This document shows, one piece after another, positions 37,439 to 45,366 of a stretch of 64,000 nucleotides of DNA. Location: positions 1,240,001-1,304,000 of the forward strand of contig CAWAEG010000001.1 of the NCBI GenBank assembly GCA_963780895.1. The letters are read 5' to 3'. Every line of letters begins with the position of its first letter. Within the stretch, counting starts at the first letter, position 1. The notes below the pieces were generated by a model, which worked only from the letters and a program-made list of their open reading frames with translations, had not been told where the DNA came from and did not search any database. This stretch comes from DASQFI01 sp963780895 (GTDB lineage: Bacteria > Acidobacteriota > Vicinamibacteria > Vicinamibacterales > SCN-69-37). A program made the position numbers and the translations under genes.

Positions 37439-38652
37439 TGTTGCGAACGCTGGTTCTCGCGGCCTCGGCTGCCGCTGTTCTTGCCGGCGGCGCGTTGCGC
37501 GCCAGTCAAAGCCAGGCTGCCCGTGGCGAAGGGGTCCAGACGCCCGCGGCCGCCGCCGCGCAGCCGACTGCTGCCGACGTCACGGCCGCGATCGACAAGC
37601 TCGGTTCATTCGATTACGCGACGCGGACGAACGCGGCCCGCCTCGTCCGGCGTGCGTCGGCCGAGGTCGCCGTGCCGCCGCTCGCCAAGGCTGCGCGCGC
37701 CCACTCGGATGAGTACGCGCGCTTCCGCGCGTTGGCCCTGCTCGCCGGCTTCGGCGGGCCAACCGCCCGCGATGTGATGCGGGAAGTCCAGACCGACCGC
37801 AACGATCGGCTGCGGACGGTCGCGTTCGCCTGGTTCGAGCACAACCCGGATCCCGAGGCGTTGCCGGTGCTGCTCGACCGGCTGACGAAGGAACGGTCGG
37901 AGTTCGTCCGGCCGGCGCTGACACGCGCGCTCGCCGCCCACGGATCCGACGCGCGCGTCCGGGCCGTCCTCGTGCCGCTCATCGCCCGCGGCGAGGATTT
38001 CTTCCGCGGCGCGCTGATCGAAGCCATCGGCGATTACGACGGCAAGTACGCGGCCGCCGAGATCGCCGAAGTCGCCAAGCTCGACGGCCCGCTGCAGGAC
38101 GACGCGATCACGGCGCTCGGGAAGATCGGGGACACGTCCCATGCCGCGCTCCTCGGGACGCTCCAGAAAACCGCGGCGCGCAGCGTCCAGCCGACGATTT
38201 CCGCGTCGCTCTGCCTCATGGGGATCAACTGCCAGGGCCACGAAGATTTTCTCCGGAAGACGCTCGCGATCGCCGTGACGGACAAGAGTTATCAGGACGT
38301 GCTTCGCGGCGTGGCTCACGCGTGGGGTGTCCTGGCCGCGCGCGGCCGTCCGAGTGCGCTCGGCGTGTTGTTCGATGCCGGCATTCCCGCCGCCGATCCG
38401 GCGCGCGCGCCGATCGCGCTGGCGCTCGGCATGGCGGTGCTGCGGAACCCGTCGGCGCTCTTCGCGACGCTCGAGACGCGGAAGGATCGCGACGGGGCGC
38501 TCGAGCTGCTGCGGGATGCCTTCGACATGTTGTCCGAGGATTACGAGGAAGAGCGGTTCTACGTCGAGGTTCAGAAGGCGTACTGGAGCGCGCCGGCCGG
38601 CTCCCCGCGCCGCCAGGTCGCCGAGGCGCTGATTCAGAAGCTGGAGTTCTGA
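37435..38652 (+). CDS. Exported HEAT-repeat protein embedded in the purine operon
   Basis: The 405-residue protein has a signal peptide (MMLRTLVLAASAAAVLAGGA) followed by helical HEAT-like repeats (AARLVRRASAEVAVPPLAKA, GALIEAIGDYDGKYAAAEIA, DDAITALGKIGDTSHAALLG). No catalytic motif was seen. ATG 37435 overlaps the purF stop (ATGA) and its own stop abuts purM's GTG, so it is locked into the operon although it appears to be exported. It may be a passenger gene or a periplasmic scaffold; its role is unknown. Confidence 0.78.
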   Translation: MMLRTLVLAASAAAVLAGGALRASQSQAARGEGVQTPAAAAAQPTAADVTAAIDKLGSFDYATRTNAARLVRRASAEVAVPPLAKAARAHSDEYARFRALALLAGFGGPTARDVMREVQTDRNDRLRTVAFAWFEHNPDPEALPVLLDRLTKERSEFVRPALTRALAAHGSDARVRAVLVPLIARGEDFFRGALIEAIGDYDGKYAAAEIAEVAKLDGPLQDDAITALGKIGDTSHAALLGTLQKTAARSVQPTISASLCLMGINCQGHEDFLRKTLAIAVTDKSYQDVLRGVAHAWGVLAARGRPSALGVLFDAGIPAADPARAPIALALGMAVLRNPSALFATLETRKDRDGALELLRDAFDMLSEDYEEERFYVEVQKAYWSAPAGSPRRQVAEALIQKLEF

Positions 38653-39654
38653 GTGGCGGAGATCGACTATCGGCAGTCCGGCGTGGATATCGACGCGGGC
38701 AACGAGGTCGTCCGCCGGATCAAACTGCTCGCGCGCGGCACCTACACGTCCGGCGTGCTCTCGGGCGTCGGATCGTTCGGCGGACTTTTCGCGCTCGACC
38801 AGGCGTCGCCTGACACGGTGCTCGTCGCGAGCGCCGACGGCGTCGGCACCAAGCTCAAGGTCGCCTTCATGGCCGGCGTGCACCACACGATCGGTCGCGA
38901 CCTCGTCAACCACTGCGTCAACGACATCCTGGTGCAGGGGGCGCGTCCGCTGTTCTTTCTCGACTATCTGGCGACCGGGCGGCTCGCGCCGGACGTCGCC
39001 GAGCAGATCGTCACCGGCGTCGCGGCCGCGTGCAGCGAAAACGGATGTGCGCTCCTTGGCGGGGAAACTGCCGAGATGCCGGGCTTCTATGGGGACGGCG
39101 AATACGATCTCGCCGGGTTCATCGTCGGCCAGGTGCGGAAGGGCGACATCGTCGACGGCCGGACGATCGTTCCTGGCGACGTTTTGATCGCGCTGCCCTC
39201 TGCGGGGCTGCACACCAACGGGTATTCACTGGCGCGACGGATCGCGTTCGAGGCGCTGAAGCTGGACGTGCACAGCTACGTCCTCGAGCTCGGCGAGACG
39301 ATCGGGGAGGCGCTGCTGCGGCCGCACCGGTCGTATCTGAAACCGGTGGCGCCGCTACTCGTAGCCCGATCGATCAAGGGCATGGCGCACATCACCGGCG
39401 GGGGCATTACGGAGAATCTGCCGCGCGCGCTTCCTGAGGGGCGCAGCTTCACGCTGGACCGGGCCAGCTGGACGCCGCCGGCGCTGTTTACCTGGCTCCA
39501 GCGCGCCGGCAGCGTCGGCGACGCCGAGATGTTCCGCGTTTTCAACATGGGGGTCGGCCTGATCCTCGTCTGCACCGACGCCGACGCCGACGCCGTCCTC
39601 GCCAGTCTCGCCGACTCCGGCGACCACGCCTGGGTCATCGGCGAAGTGCGGTAG
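38653..39654 (+). CDS. purM: Phosphoribosylformylglycinamidine cyclo-ligase
   Basis: The 333-residue AIR synthetase begins with GTG. It shows DYRQSGVDIDAGNEVVRRIK, ASADGVGTKLKVAFMAGVHH and NHCVNDILVQGARPLFFLDY. GGETAEMPGFYGDGEYDLAG and HITGGGITENLPRALPEG follow. Length is normal. It starts directly after the HEAT gene. Its TAG stop lies inside the left end of the RAYT element, which separates it from purN. The RAYT frame reads antisense through its last 300 nt. Confidence 0.94.
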   Translation: MAEIDYRQSGVDIDAGNEVVRRIKLLARGTYTSGVLSGVGSFGGLFALDQASPDTVLVASADGVGTKLKVAFMAGVHHTIGRDLVNHCVNDILVQGARPLFFLDYLATGRLAPDVAEQIVTGVAAACSENGCALLGGETAEMPGFYGDGEYDLAGFIVGQVRKGDIVDGRTIVPGDVLIALPSAGLHTNGYSLARRIAFEALKLDVHSYVLELGETIGEALLRPHRSYLKPVAPLLVARSIKGMAHITGGGITENLPRALPEGRSFTLDRASWTPPALFTWLQRAGSVGDAEMFRVFNMGVGLILVCTDADADAVLASLADSGDHAWVIGEVR

Positions 39655-40314
39655 GGGGACGGGACTTTTTTCCACAGGTTTCAACAGCTCGGTGCCAGAC
39701 GTCGGTTTGGTTTTGGTCTCGCGACTTCGGCTGCCATTTGGTCGGTCATCCAGTTCCCACAGCAGCTGCTCGATAGGGTCCTGATCGGGCTGGTCCGCAT
39801 TCACATGGTCGGTCCAGGCGGCAGAGGCGAGAAACGGAGCAGTCGCAAGGGGCACACGGGTGTCGAGGCGCAGCCGTTGCGAGAGACTGCACCACGGCCA
39901 ATCCTGTGATCGGCGAACGAGTGTGGCGCTGAGTGCATTTCGTTCCACGTAACGGCAGACGCGGACGAGTTGCGCGCCATGCTCAATCGGGATCGCGCGG
40001 AATCGTCCCTGATAGAGTGCTCCCTGTCCGACCGTCTTGTGCCGGTGATGCCAGCGAATCGCATGGGTAGCTGATACCCACTTCACGAACCTGGAAAGGG
40101 TAGCGGTGGTCCCAGTGTCGATGACCAGGTGCCAGTGATTCGAGAGCACGCAGTACGACAAAAGGCGAACAGGGTACCGTTCCAAACCACCCGCGAGCAC
40201 GTTCAGAAAGGCCCGATATTCAACGGGACGCGTGAAAATCGGGAGCTTCCGCACACCGCGATTGATGACGTGGAAGAATGAAACCGGCAGCGAACTGCGA
40301 GGACGTCTGGGCAT
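39355..40314 (-). CDS. RAYT (REP-associated tyrosine transposase, IS200/Y1 family)
   Basis: The protein has the Y1 transposase core: PVSFFHVINRGVRKLPIF, the HUH pair in SNHWHLVID, GALYQGRFRAI and RYVERNALSATLVRR, which supplies the catalytic Tyr. RAYTs are domesticated single-strand transposases that mobilise REP hairpins. The frame has no stop after the core and continues about 100 residues through the left inverted repeat and antisense to purM, so 319 residues is longer than usual. ATG 40314 (MPRRPRSSL) fits relatives. The native C-terminus may have been lost on insertion. Confidence 0.82.
   Translation of the reverse strand: MPRRPRSSLPVSFFHVINRGVRKLPIFTRPVEYRAFLNVLAGGLERYPVRLLSYCVLSNHWHLVIDTGTTATLSRFVKWVSATHAIRWHHRHKTVGQGALYQGRFRAIPIEHGAQLVRVCRYVERNALSATLVRRSQDWPWCSLSQRLRLDTRVPLATAPFLASAAWTDHVNADQPDQDPIEQLLWELDDRPNGSRSRETKTKPTSGTELLKPVEKSPVPLPHFADDPGVVAGVGETGEDGVGVGVGADEDQADPHVENAEHLGVADAAGALEPGKQRRRRPAGPVQREAAPLRKRARQILRNAPAGDVRHALDRSGYE
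39653..39676 (+). repeat. Left 24-bp inverted repeat of the RAYT element
   Basis: The sequence starts AGGGGGACGGGAC and continues with six T then CCACA. It is the perfect reverse complement of 40381-40404. A second internal pair, GGTGCCAGACGTC at 39691-39703 and its complement at 40354-40366, lies inside. The left copy contains the purM stop codon. Confidence 0.9.
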
Positions 40315-40380
40315 AGGGCTTCTCGCTTCGCAACTCGCGTGCCGTTGCGCCGAGACGTCTGGCACCTGACCCCCTCTTTC

Positions 40381-40404
40381 TGTGGAAAAAAGTCCCGTCC
40401 CCCT
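40381..40404 (-). repeat. Right 24-bp inverted repeat of the RAYT element, overlapping the purN start
   Basis: This is the perfect reverse complement of 39653-39676. Its second base begins the GTG start of purN, so the repeat encodes the first residues VEKSPVPL of PurN. The left copy encodes the same peptide in the RAYT frame. Confidence 0.9.
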
Positions 40405-41008
40405 CGCCGTTCTGATCTCCGGCCGAGGCAGCAATCTGAAGGCGATTGTCGAGGCGATTGAGGGTGGGCGGCTGCGCGCCAGAATCGCGGTCGTGATCTC
40501 GAACCGCGCCGACGCGCCCGGTCTCGCGTTTGCGCGGGACCAGGGCCTCGAGACGCGCGTGATGCCGCACGGCGATCACGCGACGCGCGAGGAGTACGAC
40601 AGCGCGCTCGCCGGAGCGATCCAGTCGTACGACGTGAGGCTCGTCTGCCTCGCGGGCTTCATGCGCCGGCTCGGTCCCGCGTTCTGCGCAGCATTCCCCA
40701 ACGCCATCTTGAATATCCATCCCGCGCTCCTGCCGGCCTTTGCCGGCATGAACGCGCAGCGCCAGGCGTTCGAACACGGCGTCAAGCTGGCCGGCGTGAC
40801 GGTGCACTTCGTGACGCCCGAGCTCGACGCCGGGCCGATCGTCATGCAGGCGTCGGTGCCGGTGCTCGACGCGGACACGGCCGGCTCACTGGCCGACCGC
40901 ATCCTGAAGCTGGAACACGAAATCTATCCGCAGGCGATCCAGCGCATTCTGGACGGCGGCTGGACCGTGGACGGCCGGCGGGTCACATTCAGGACTGCGA
41001 CGCCGTGA
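40382..41008 (+). CDS. purN: Phosphoribosylglycinamide formyltransferase
   Basis: The 208-residue folate-dependent enzyme converts GAR to FGAR. It shows VLISGRGSNLKAIVEAIEGG, VCLAGFMRRLGPAF, the catalytic Asn-His in ILNIHPALLPAFAGMNAQRQ and VHFVTPELDAGPIVMQ. The only good start is GTG 40382 inside the RAYT inverted repeat. Residues MEKSPVPL are therefore repeat-encoded, and the conserved enzyme starts at about residue 9. No ribosome-binding site is evident (upstream CTCTTTCT). The RAYT insertion probably changed how purN is expressed. Confidence 0.92.
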   Translation: MEKSPVPLAVLISGRGSNLKAIVEAIEGGRLRARIAVVISNRADAPGLAFARDQGLETRVMPHGDHATREEYDSALAGAIQSYDVRLVCLAGFMRRLGPAFCAAFPNAILNIHPALLPAFAGMNAQRQAFEHGVKLAGVTVHFVTPELDAGPIVMQASVPVLDADTAGSLADRILKLEHEIYPQAIQRILDGGWTVDGRRVTFRTATP

Positions 41009-41014
41009 GCGATC

Positions 41015-43684
41015 TCACTCGCCTCGCAGGGTCAGGTTCGGTTGGATCCCGGTGGCACGTCGGAGCGGCACGACGTGCGCCGCGAGCGCGGCGACGACGA
41101 GCATCGCCGCGGCCAGGCTCAACGTCATCGGATCGGTCGGCGTGGTTTCATAGAGCTGGCTGCCGAGCAGACCGCCGAGCGCCGCGACGGCAATCAAACC
41201 AACGACGACGCCGATGGCGACGAGCTGGAATCCGCGACGGAGCACCAGGACATAAATATCCGAGCGGCTCGCGCCAAGTGCGACGCGGATGCCGAACTCG
41301 CGTCGCCGGCCCGCGACAGCCTGCGACGTGACGCCATACAACCCGATCGCGGCCATCACCAGCGTCGCGCCGGCGAACATGCCGAGCAACAGGAGCAGGA
41401 ATCGCCGCGTGGCAACCGACCGCACGACCCGCTCTGCCATGGTCGCGACGTCGTAGACTGGCACCTCGCCGGCGATTTCCCCTACGACGCGACGGATCGG
41501 CGTCACGAGCGACGCGCTGTCGCCGGACGCGCGCACGACGAGCACGATGAACGAGTCGGTAATCTGTGCCTGAGGCGCGTAGAACTGCGTGGTTGGCGGC
41601 TGATTCAGGGCGTAGTGCCGAACGTCGCCGACCACGCCGACGACAGTGCGCCAGGGATTCGTCGGGCCCCCTATGCGAACGCGGCTGCCGATCGGGTCCT
41701 CGCCCGGCCAGAGCGTGCGCGCCGTTGTCTCTCCGACCAGCAGCACCAGCGGCGCGCCCGTCCGGTCAGCGTCGGTGAACAGCCGTCCGCGTGTGAGCGG
41801 GATGTTCATGACGCTGAAATAGCCGGGAGACACGGAGTACCGCTCGACGGACGGTGCGTCGGCGTCGCTCGCATGCGTGCGCCCCTCGATCCTGAACCCC
41901 CACCGATCGTAGTTGTTGCCGAGAGGGATTTGACCGGCGAACGCGGCGCGATTGACGCCCGGCAGCGCCTCGATACGCCGGAGCGCCTCCTCCTGAAACA
42001 TCCGAACCGCCGCGTCCTCGGCCCATCGCGGTCCGACGAGTGAAACACCCATGGTGAGTACGCCGCGCGCGTCGAAGCCGGGATCGACGTGCAGGAGTCG
42101 ATCGACTGTGCGGTACATCAAGCCGGCCGCGGCCACCAGCACGACCGCGACCGCCAGCTGGATCGCCATCAGGGTCTCGCGCGCACGCACGGTACGACGC
42201 GCCGTCGACTGCCGCCCTTCGCGAAGGACGGCCTGGAGATCCGATCCTGATGTGGTCCAGGCCGGCAGCAGGCCGAACGTCAGCAGCGCGGCGAAAGCAG
42301 TGACGATGCCGATCGCGACAACCGCCGGATCCGTGGCCGCCTGGTCGAGGCGTGGGACGGTGACCGGTGCGCGAGTGGCCAGGAAGCCGAGGCCCGCGCG
42401 CGCGAGGATCATTCCAAGGCCAGCGGCCAACGCCGCCATGACCAGCGACTCGGTGAGCAATTGCCTGACCAGCCTGCGGCGGCGGGCACCGAGCGCGGCG
42501 CGGAGCGCGAGCTCGCGTTCACGTTCCGTCGCGCGGGCGAGAATGAGACCGGCGACGTTGGCGGCCGCCACGAGCAGCACGAATGCGACGCCGCCCATCA
42601 GCACTTGAAGCGGCCGGCGGATCGTTCCGGTGAGTTCGCCAGCCAGTGGACGCATGAGCGGCGGTTGATCGGTGTAATCGGCCGGATGCTCACGCTTCAG
42701 TCCCGCGTGCACGACCGCAAGCTCGTTCCTCGCCTGCCCAACCGTCATGCCCGGCGACAGCCGGCCGATCGCTTTGAGATGCTGGCAGGTCCGGCACGCC
42801 GAGCTGTCGGTCCGCGCGTAGCCCAGCGGCGCCCAGACGTCCGCGCGTGAGTAATACCGCTCGGAGATGAGCGGCTCGAACGACGCCGGCAGGACGCCGA
42901 CGATCTGGAATCTGGCGCCGGCGAACTCGATGAACGAGCCGACGACGTCCGGCCGCGCGCCGAACCGACGGCGCCAGAGCGCGTCGGAGATCACGACGAC
43001 CCGCCGGCGATCGGGGTGATCCTCGTCCATGTTGAAGTCGCGCCCGAGTGCCGGCTGCACGCCAAGCATCCGGAAAAAGTTCCAGTTCACGCGCATGCCG
43101 CGCAGCCGCTCGGCGCCGCGATCGCCCATGAGCGTGGGTTGCCAGTCGCGGATGATCGCCAGCTCGTCGATCGTCTTCAGGCGCGCGCGCCAGTCGACCA
43201 CCGTGGCGAATCCGACATTGGCGATGACACTCCGGTCGTCGTCATCCGGATGGCCGACGAGGACCAGCCGGTCGCCATGCGGAAACGGAAGCGGCTGCAC
43301 GAGCGCGCGGTGAGCGGCTGTCGCGATCGCTGTCGCGGCGCCGATGCCGGTCGCCAAGGTCAGCACGGCGGCCGCGGTGAAGGCCGGCGCCTTGGCGCAT
43401 GTCCGCCAGGTGAAGCGAAGGTCCTGCCGGAATCCGTCCAGGAGCCCCGCGCGCGGAGTGGGGCGGTTGGGTTCTCTGTTGATCTCCGAGTGCCGACGGC
43501 GCGGTGAGCGCCGGGTCGCGATCGACGCGATCACCTGGCGCCAGTACCACCAGGTCGCTCGGCCGGTGCCGTGTGATTTCGCGCGGCCCGCAAACTCTTC
43601 TGCGAGATCGCCGGAGATGGCTTCCGATGACTCTGCGTCGAGAAGCCGTTGCAGGAGCCATTCGGCAACACGTGGCGGCTTCAT
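41015..43684 (-). CDS. ADOP-type ABC transporter permease (MacB/FtsX family)
   Basis: The 889-residue protein belongs to the large permeases first noted as duplicated orphan permeases in Acidobacteria. It has an N-terminal prefix (RVAEWLLQRLLDAESSEAIS) and a MacB-like periplasmic domain after the first helix. FtsX-type membrane regions lie in the middle (AAANVAGLILARATERERELA) and near the C-terminus (GLYGVTSQAVAGRRREFGIR). No ATPase is encoded nearby, as usual for this group. ATG 43684 overlaps the PadR stop, and the regulator probably controls it. The substrate is unknown. Confidence 0.85.
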   Translation of the reverse strand: MKPPRVAEWLLQRLLDAESSEAISGDLAEEFAGRAKSHGTGRATWWYWRQVIASIATRRSPRRRHSEINREPNRPTPRAGLLDGFRQDLRFTWRTCAKAPAFTAAAVLTLATGIGAATAIATAAHRALVQPLPFPHGDRLVLVGHPDDDDRSVIANVGFATVVDWRARLKTIDELAIIRDWQPTLMGDRGAERLRGMRVNWNFFRMLGVQPALGRDFNMDEDHPDRRRVVVISDALWRRRFGARPDVVGSFIEFAGARFQIVGVLPASFEPLISERYYSRADVWAPLGYARTDSSACRTCQHLKAIGRLSPGMTVGQARNELAVVHAGLKREHPADYTDQPPLMRPLAGELTGTIRRPLQVLMGGVAFVLLVAAANVAGLILARATERERELALRAALGARRRRLVRQLLTESLVMAALAAGLGMILARAGLGFLATRAPVTVPRLDQAATDPAVVAIGIVTAFAALLTFGLLPAWTTSGSDLQAVLREGRQSTARRTVRARETLMAIQLAVAVVLVAAAGLMYRTVDRLLHVDPGFDARGVLTMGVSLVGPRWAEDAAVRMFQEEALRRIEALPGVNRAAFAGQIPLGNNYDRWGFRIEGRTHASDADAPSVERYSVSPGYFSVMNIPLTRGRLFTDADRTGAPLVLLVGETTARTLWPGEDPIGSRVRIGGPTNPWRTVVGVVGDVRHYALNQPPTTQFYAPQAQITDSFIVLVVRASGDSASLVTPIRRVVGEIAGEVPVYDVATMAERVVRSVATRRFLLLLLGMFAGATLVMAAIGLYGVTSQAVAGRRREFGIRVALGASRSDIYVLVLRRGFQLVAIGVVVGLIAVAALGGLLGSQLYETTPTDPMTLSLAAAMLVVAALAAHVVPLRRATGIQPNLTLRGE

Positions 43685-44007
43685 GGCTGCTCCAGTCTCG
43701 GCGCCGCGCCGCGTGCCATCGCGCGAAGCGCCTGCCACGAGCGCGTCAGCGCTTCACGGCCGGCCGGCCGCAGCCGGTAGTGCCGTTTCCGCTTGCCGCC
43801 GCGCTCGGCCGTCGGGGCGCCCCAGGCGGAGGCGACGAGCCCGCGCGCCTCGAGCCGTTCGAGCGTCGTGTACACCGCGCCCGCCGATACATTCCGGCCG
43901 GCCTTGTCTTCGATCAGCTGCCGAATCGTCGCGCCATACCCATCCGGCTCGAGCGACACGACCGCAAACAGCACCAGTTGTTCGAACTCACCCAGCCAGT
44001 CGCTCAT
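43681..44007 (-). CDS. PadR family transcriptional regulator
   Basis: The 108-residue winged-helix protein has LGEFEQLVLFAVVSLEPDGY at the N-terminus, followed by the PadR wing region AGAVYTTLERLEARGLVASA and RHYRLRPAGREAL. Members often pair with an ADOP permease, and here the stop overlaps the permease start (ATGA). The AT-rich upstream 44008-44040 (TTCATTATTATCACGTTG) is the likely promoter/operator, though no confident palindrome was read. It is divergent from tyrS. Confidence 0.9.
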   Translation of the reverse strand: MSDWLGEFEQLVLFAVVSLEPDGYGATIRQLIEDKAGRNVSAGAVYTTLERLEARGLVASAWGAPTAERGGKRKRHYRLRPAGREALTRSWQALRAMARGAAPRLEQP

Positions 44008-44105
44008 TGGTGTTCATTATTATCACGTTGTAGGGATTATTGGACGAAGACGACGGTCGAAAGGTTGGCGCGCAGCATCGAGAGACACGCGATAAAGTTC
44101 CCCGC

Positions 44106-45320
44106 GTGACGCCCGACGAGCAACTGACCTACCTCACCAAAGGCTGCGTGGACGTCGTCCGCGCCGGCGAGCTCAGGAACAAGCTCGAACGCGCGGCGAA
44201 AACCGGAAAGCCGTTGACGGTCAAAGTCGGCTTCGACCCCACGGCGCCGGATCTGCATCTGGGCCACACCGTGCTCCTGAGAAAGATGAAGCACTTTCAG
44301 GACCTCGGCCACCGGGTCATCTTCGTCATCGGTGACTTCACCGGGATGATCGGCGATCCGACGGGTCGATCGAAGACGCGGCCGCCGCTCACAACCGAGG
44401 AAATCGCGGCCAACGCCGAGACGTACAAGACGCAGGTGTTCAGAATCCTCGATCGCGCGAAGACTGTCGTGGATTTCAATTCGCGGTGGCTCGGCGCGCT
44501 GGGCGCCGACGGCATGGTCCGGCTGGCCGCGCGCTACAACGTCGCGAAGATGCTCGAGCGGCGCGACTTCAAGCAGCGCTACGAGACGGGGAAGCCGATC
44601 GCGGTGCACGAATTCCTCTACCCGCTCGCGCAGGCGTACGACTCGGTGTTTCTCGAAGCGGACGTCGAGCTCGGCGGCACCGATCAGCTGTTCAATCTCA
44701 ACGTCGGCCGCGACCTCATGTCGAGCTACCAGCTCGAGCCGCAGGTGGTCATGACCACCCCGCTGCTCGAGGGCCTGGACGGCGTCGAGAAGATGTCGAA
44801 GAGTCTCGGCAACTACGTCGGCGTCACCGAGCCGGCCGGCGAGATGTTCGGCAAGCTCATGTCGATCAGCGACGAGCTGATGTGGCGGTACTACGTGCTC
44901 CTGACGGACGTTTCGACCGCCGACGTGGAGTCGATGCGCGCGAAGGTCGCCGAAGGCGTGCGGCATCCGAAGCACGCCAAGATCGACCTCGCGAAACGCA
45001 TCGTCTCGGACTTCCATTCGGCCGACGAGGCCGGGCAGGCCGCGGAGGCCTTCGAAGCGAAGTTCTCGCGCGGCGAACTGGCCGCCGATTCATTGCCCGA
45101 GATCGCCGTCACGGTCCAGAGCGCCATCAGCCTCGCCAAGCTCGTCGCCGAGGCGGGACTGGCCGCCTCGACGAGCGAGGCCACGCGCAAGATTCAGCAG
45201 GGCGGCGTGAAGGTCGATCGGGAGAAGGTCACGGACATCAAGACGCGGATTGACGCATCCCGTGGCTCGATGATCCTGGAGGTCGGCCGGAAGGCCGTGA
45301 AGGTGATCCTGCGCCATTGA
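44106..45320 (+). CDS. tyrS: Tyrosine-tRNA ligase
   Basis: The 404-residue class I synthetase charges tRNA-Tyr. The HIGH motif appears as HLGH at about residues 51-54 and KMSKS at about 229-233. The family-typical GFDPTAPDLHLGHTVLL and GGTDQLFNLNVGRDLM are present. The C-terminal S4-like RNA-binding domain contains STSEATRKIQQGGVKVDREK. The frame is open to 44040; GTG 44106 gives the usual family length and avoids a charged leader. There is no clear Shine-Dalgarno at either start. Confidence 0.92.
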   Translation: MTPDEQLTYLTKGCVDVVRAGELRNKLERAAKTGKPLTVKVGFDPTAPDLHLGHTVLLRKMKHFQDLGHRVIFVIGDFTGMIGDPTGRSKTRPPLTTEEIAANAETYKTQVFRILDRAKTVVDFNSRWLGALGADGMVRLAARYNVAKMLERRDFKQRYETGKPIAVHEFLYPLAQAYDSVFLEADVELGGTDQLFNLNVGRDLMSSYQLEPQVVMTTPLLEGLDGVEKMSKSLGNYVGVTEPAGEMFGKLMSISDELMWRYYVLLTDVSTADVESMRAKVAEGVRHPKHAKIDLAKRIVSDFHSADEAGQAAEAFEAKFSRGELAADSLPEIAVTVQSAISLAKLVAEAGLAASTSEATRKIQQGGVKVDREKVTDIKTRIDASRGSMILEVGRKAVKVILRH

Positions 45321-45366
45321 GCTGAGATACACTCTGCCGCACATCGACATTCCTAGGAGGATGCCC

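Noticed and set aside
39355..39652. Functional C-terminal domain of the RAYT protein in the region antisense to purM
   Set aside because: The sequence there is the complement of well-conserved purM codons, so the open frame is explained by GC-rich antisense coding.
44008..44040. PadR operator palindrome upstream of the regulator
   Set aside because: The region is AT-rich and promoter-like, but no convincing two-fold symmetric site was found.
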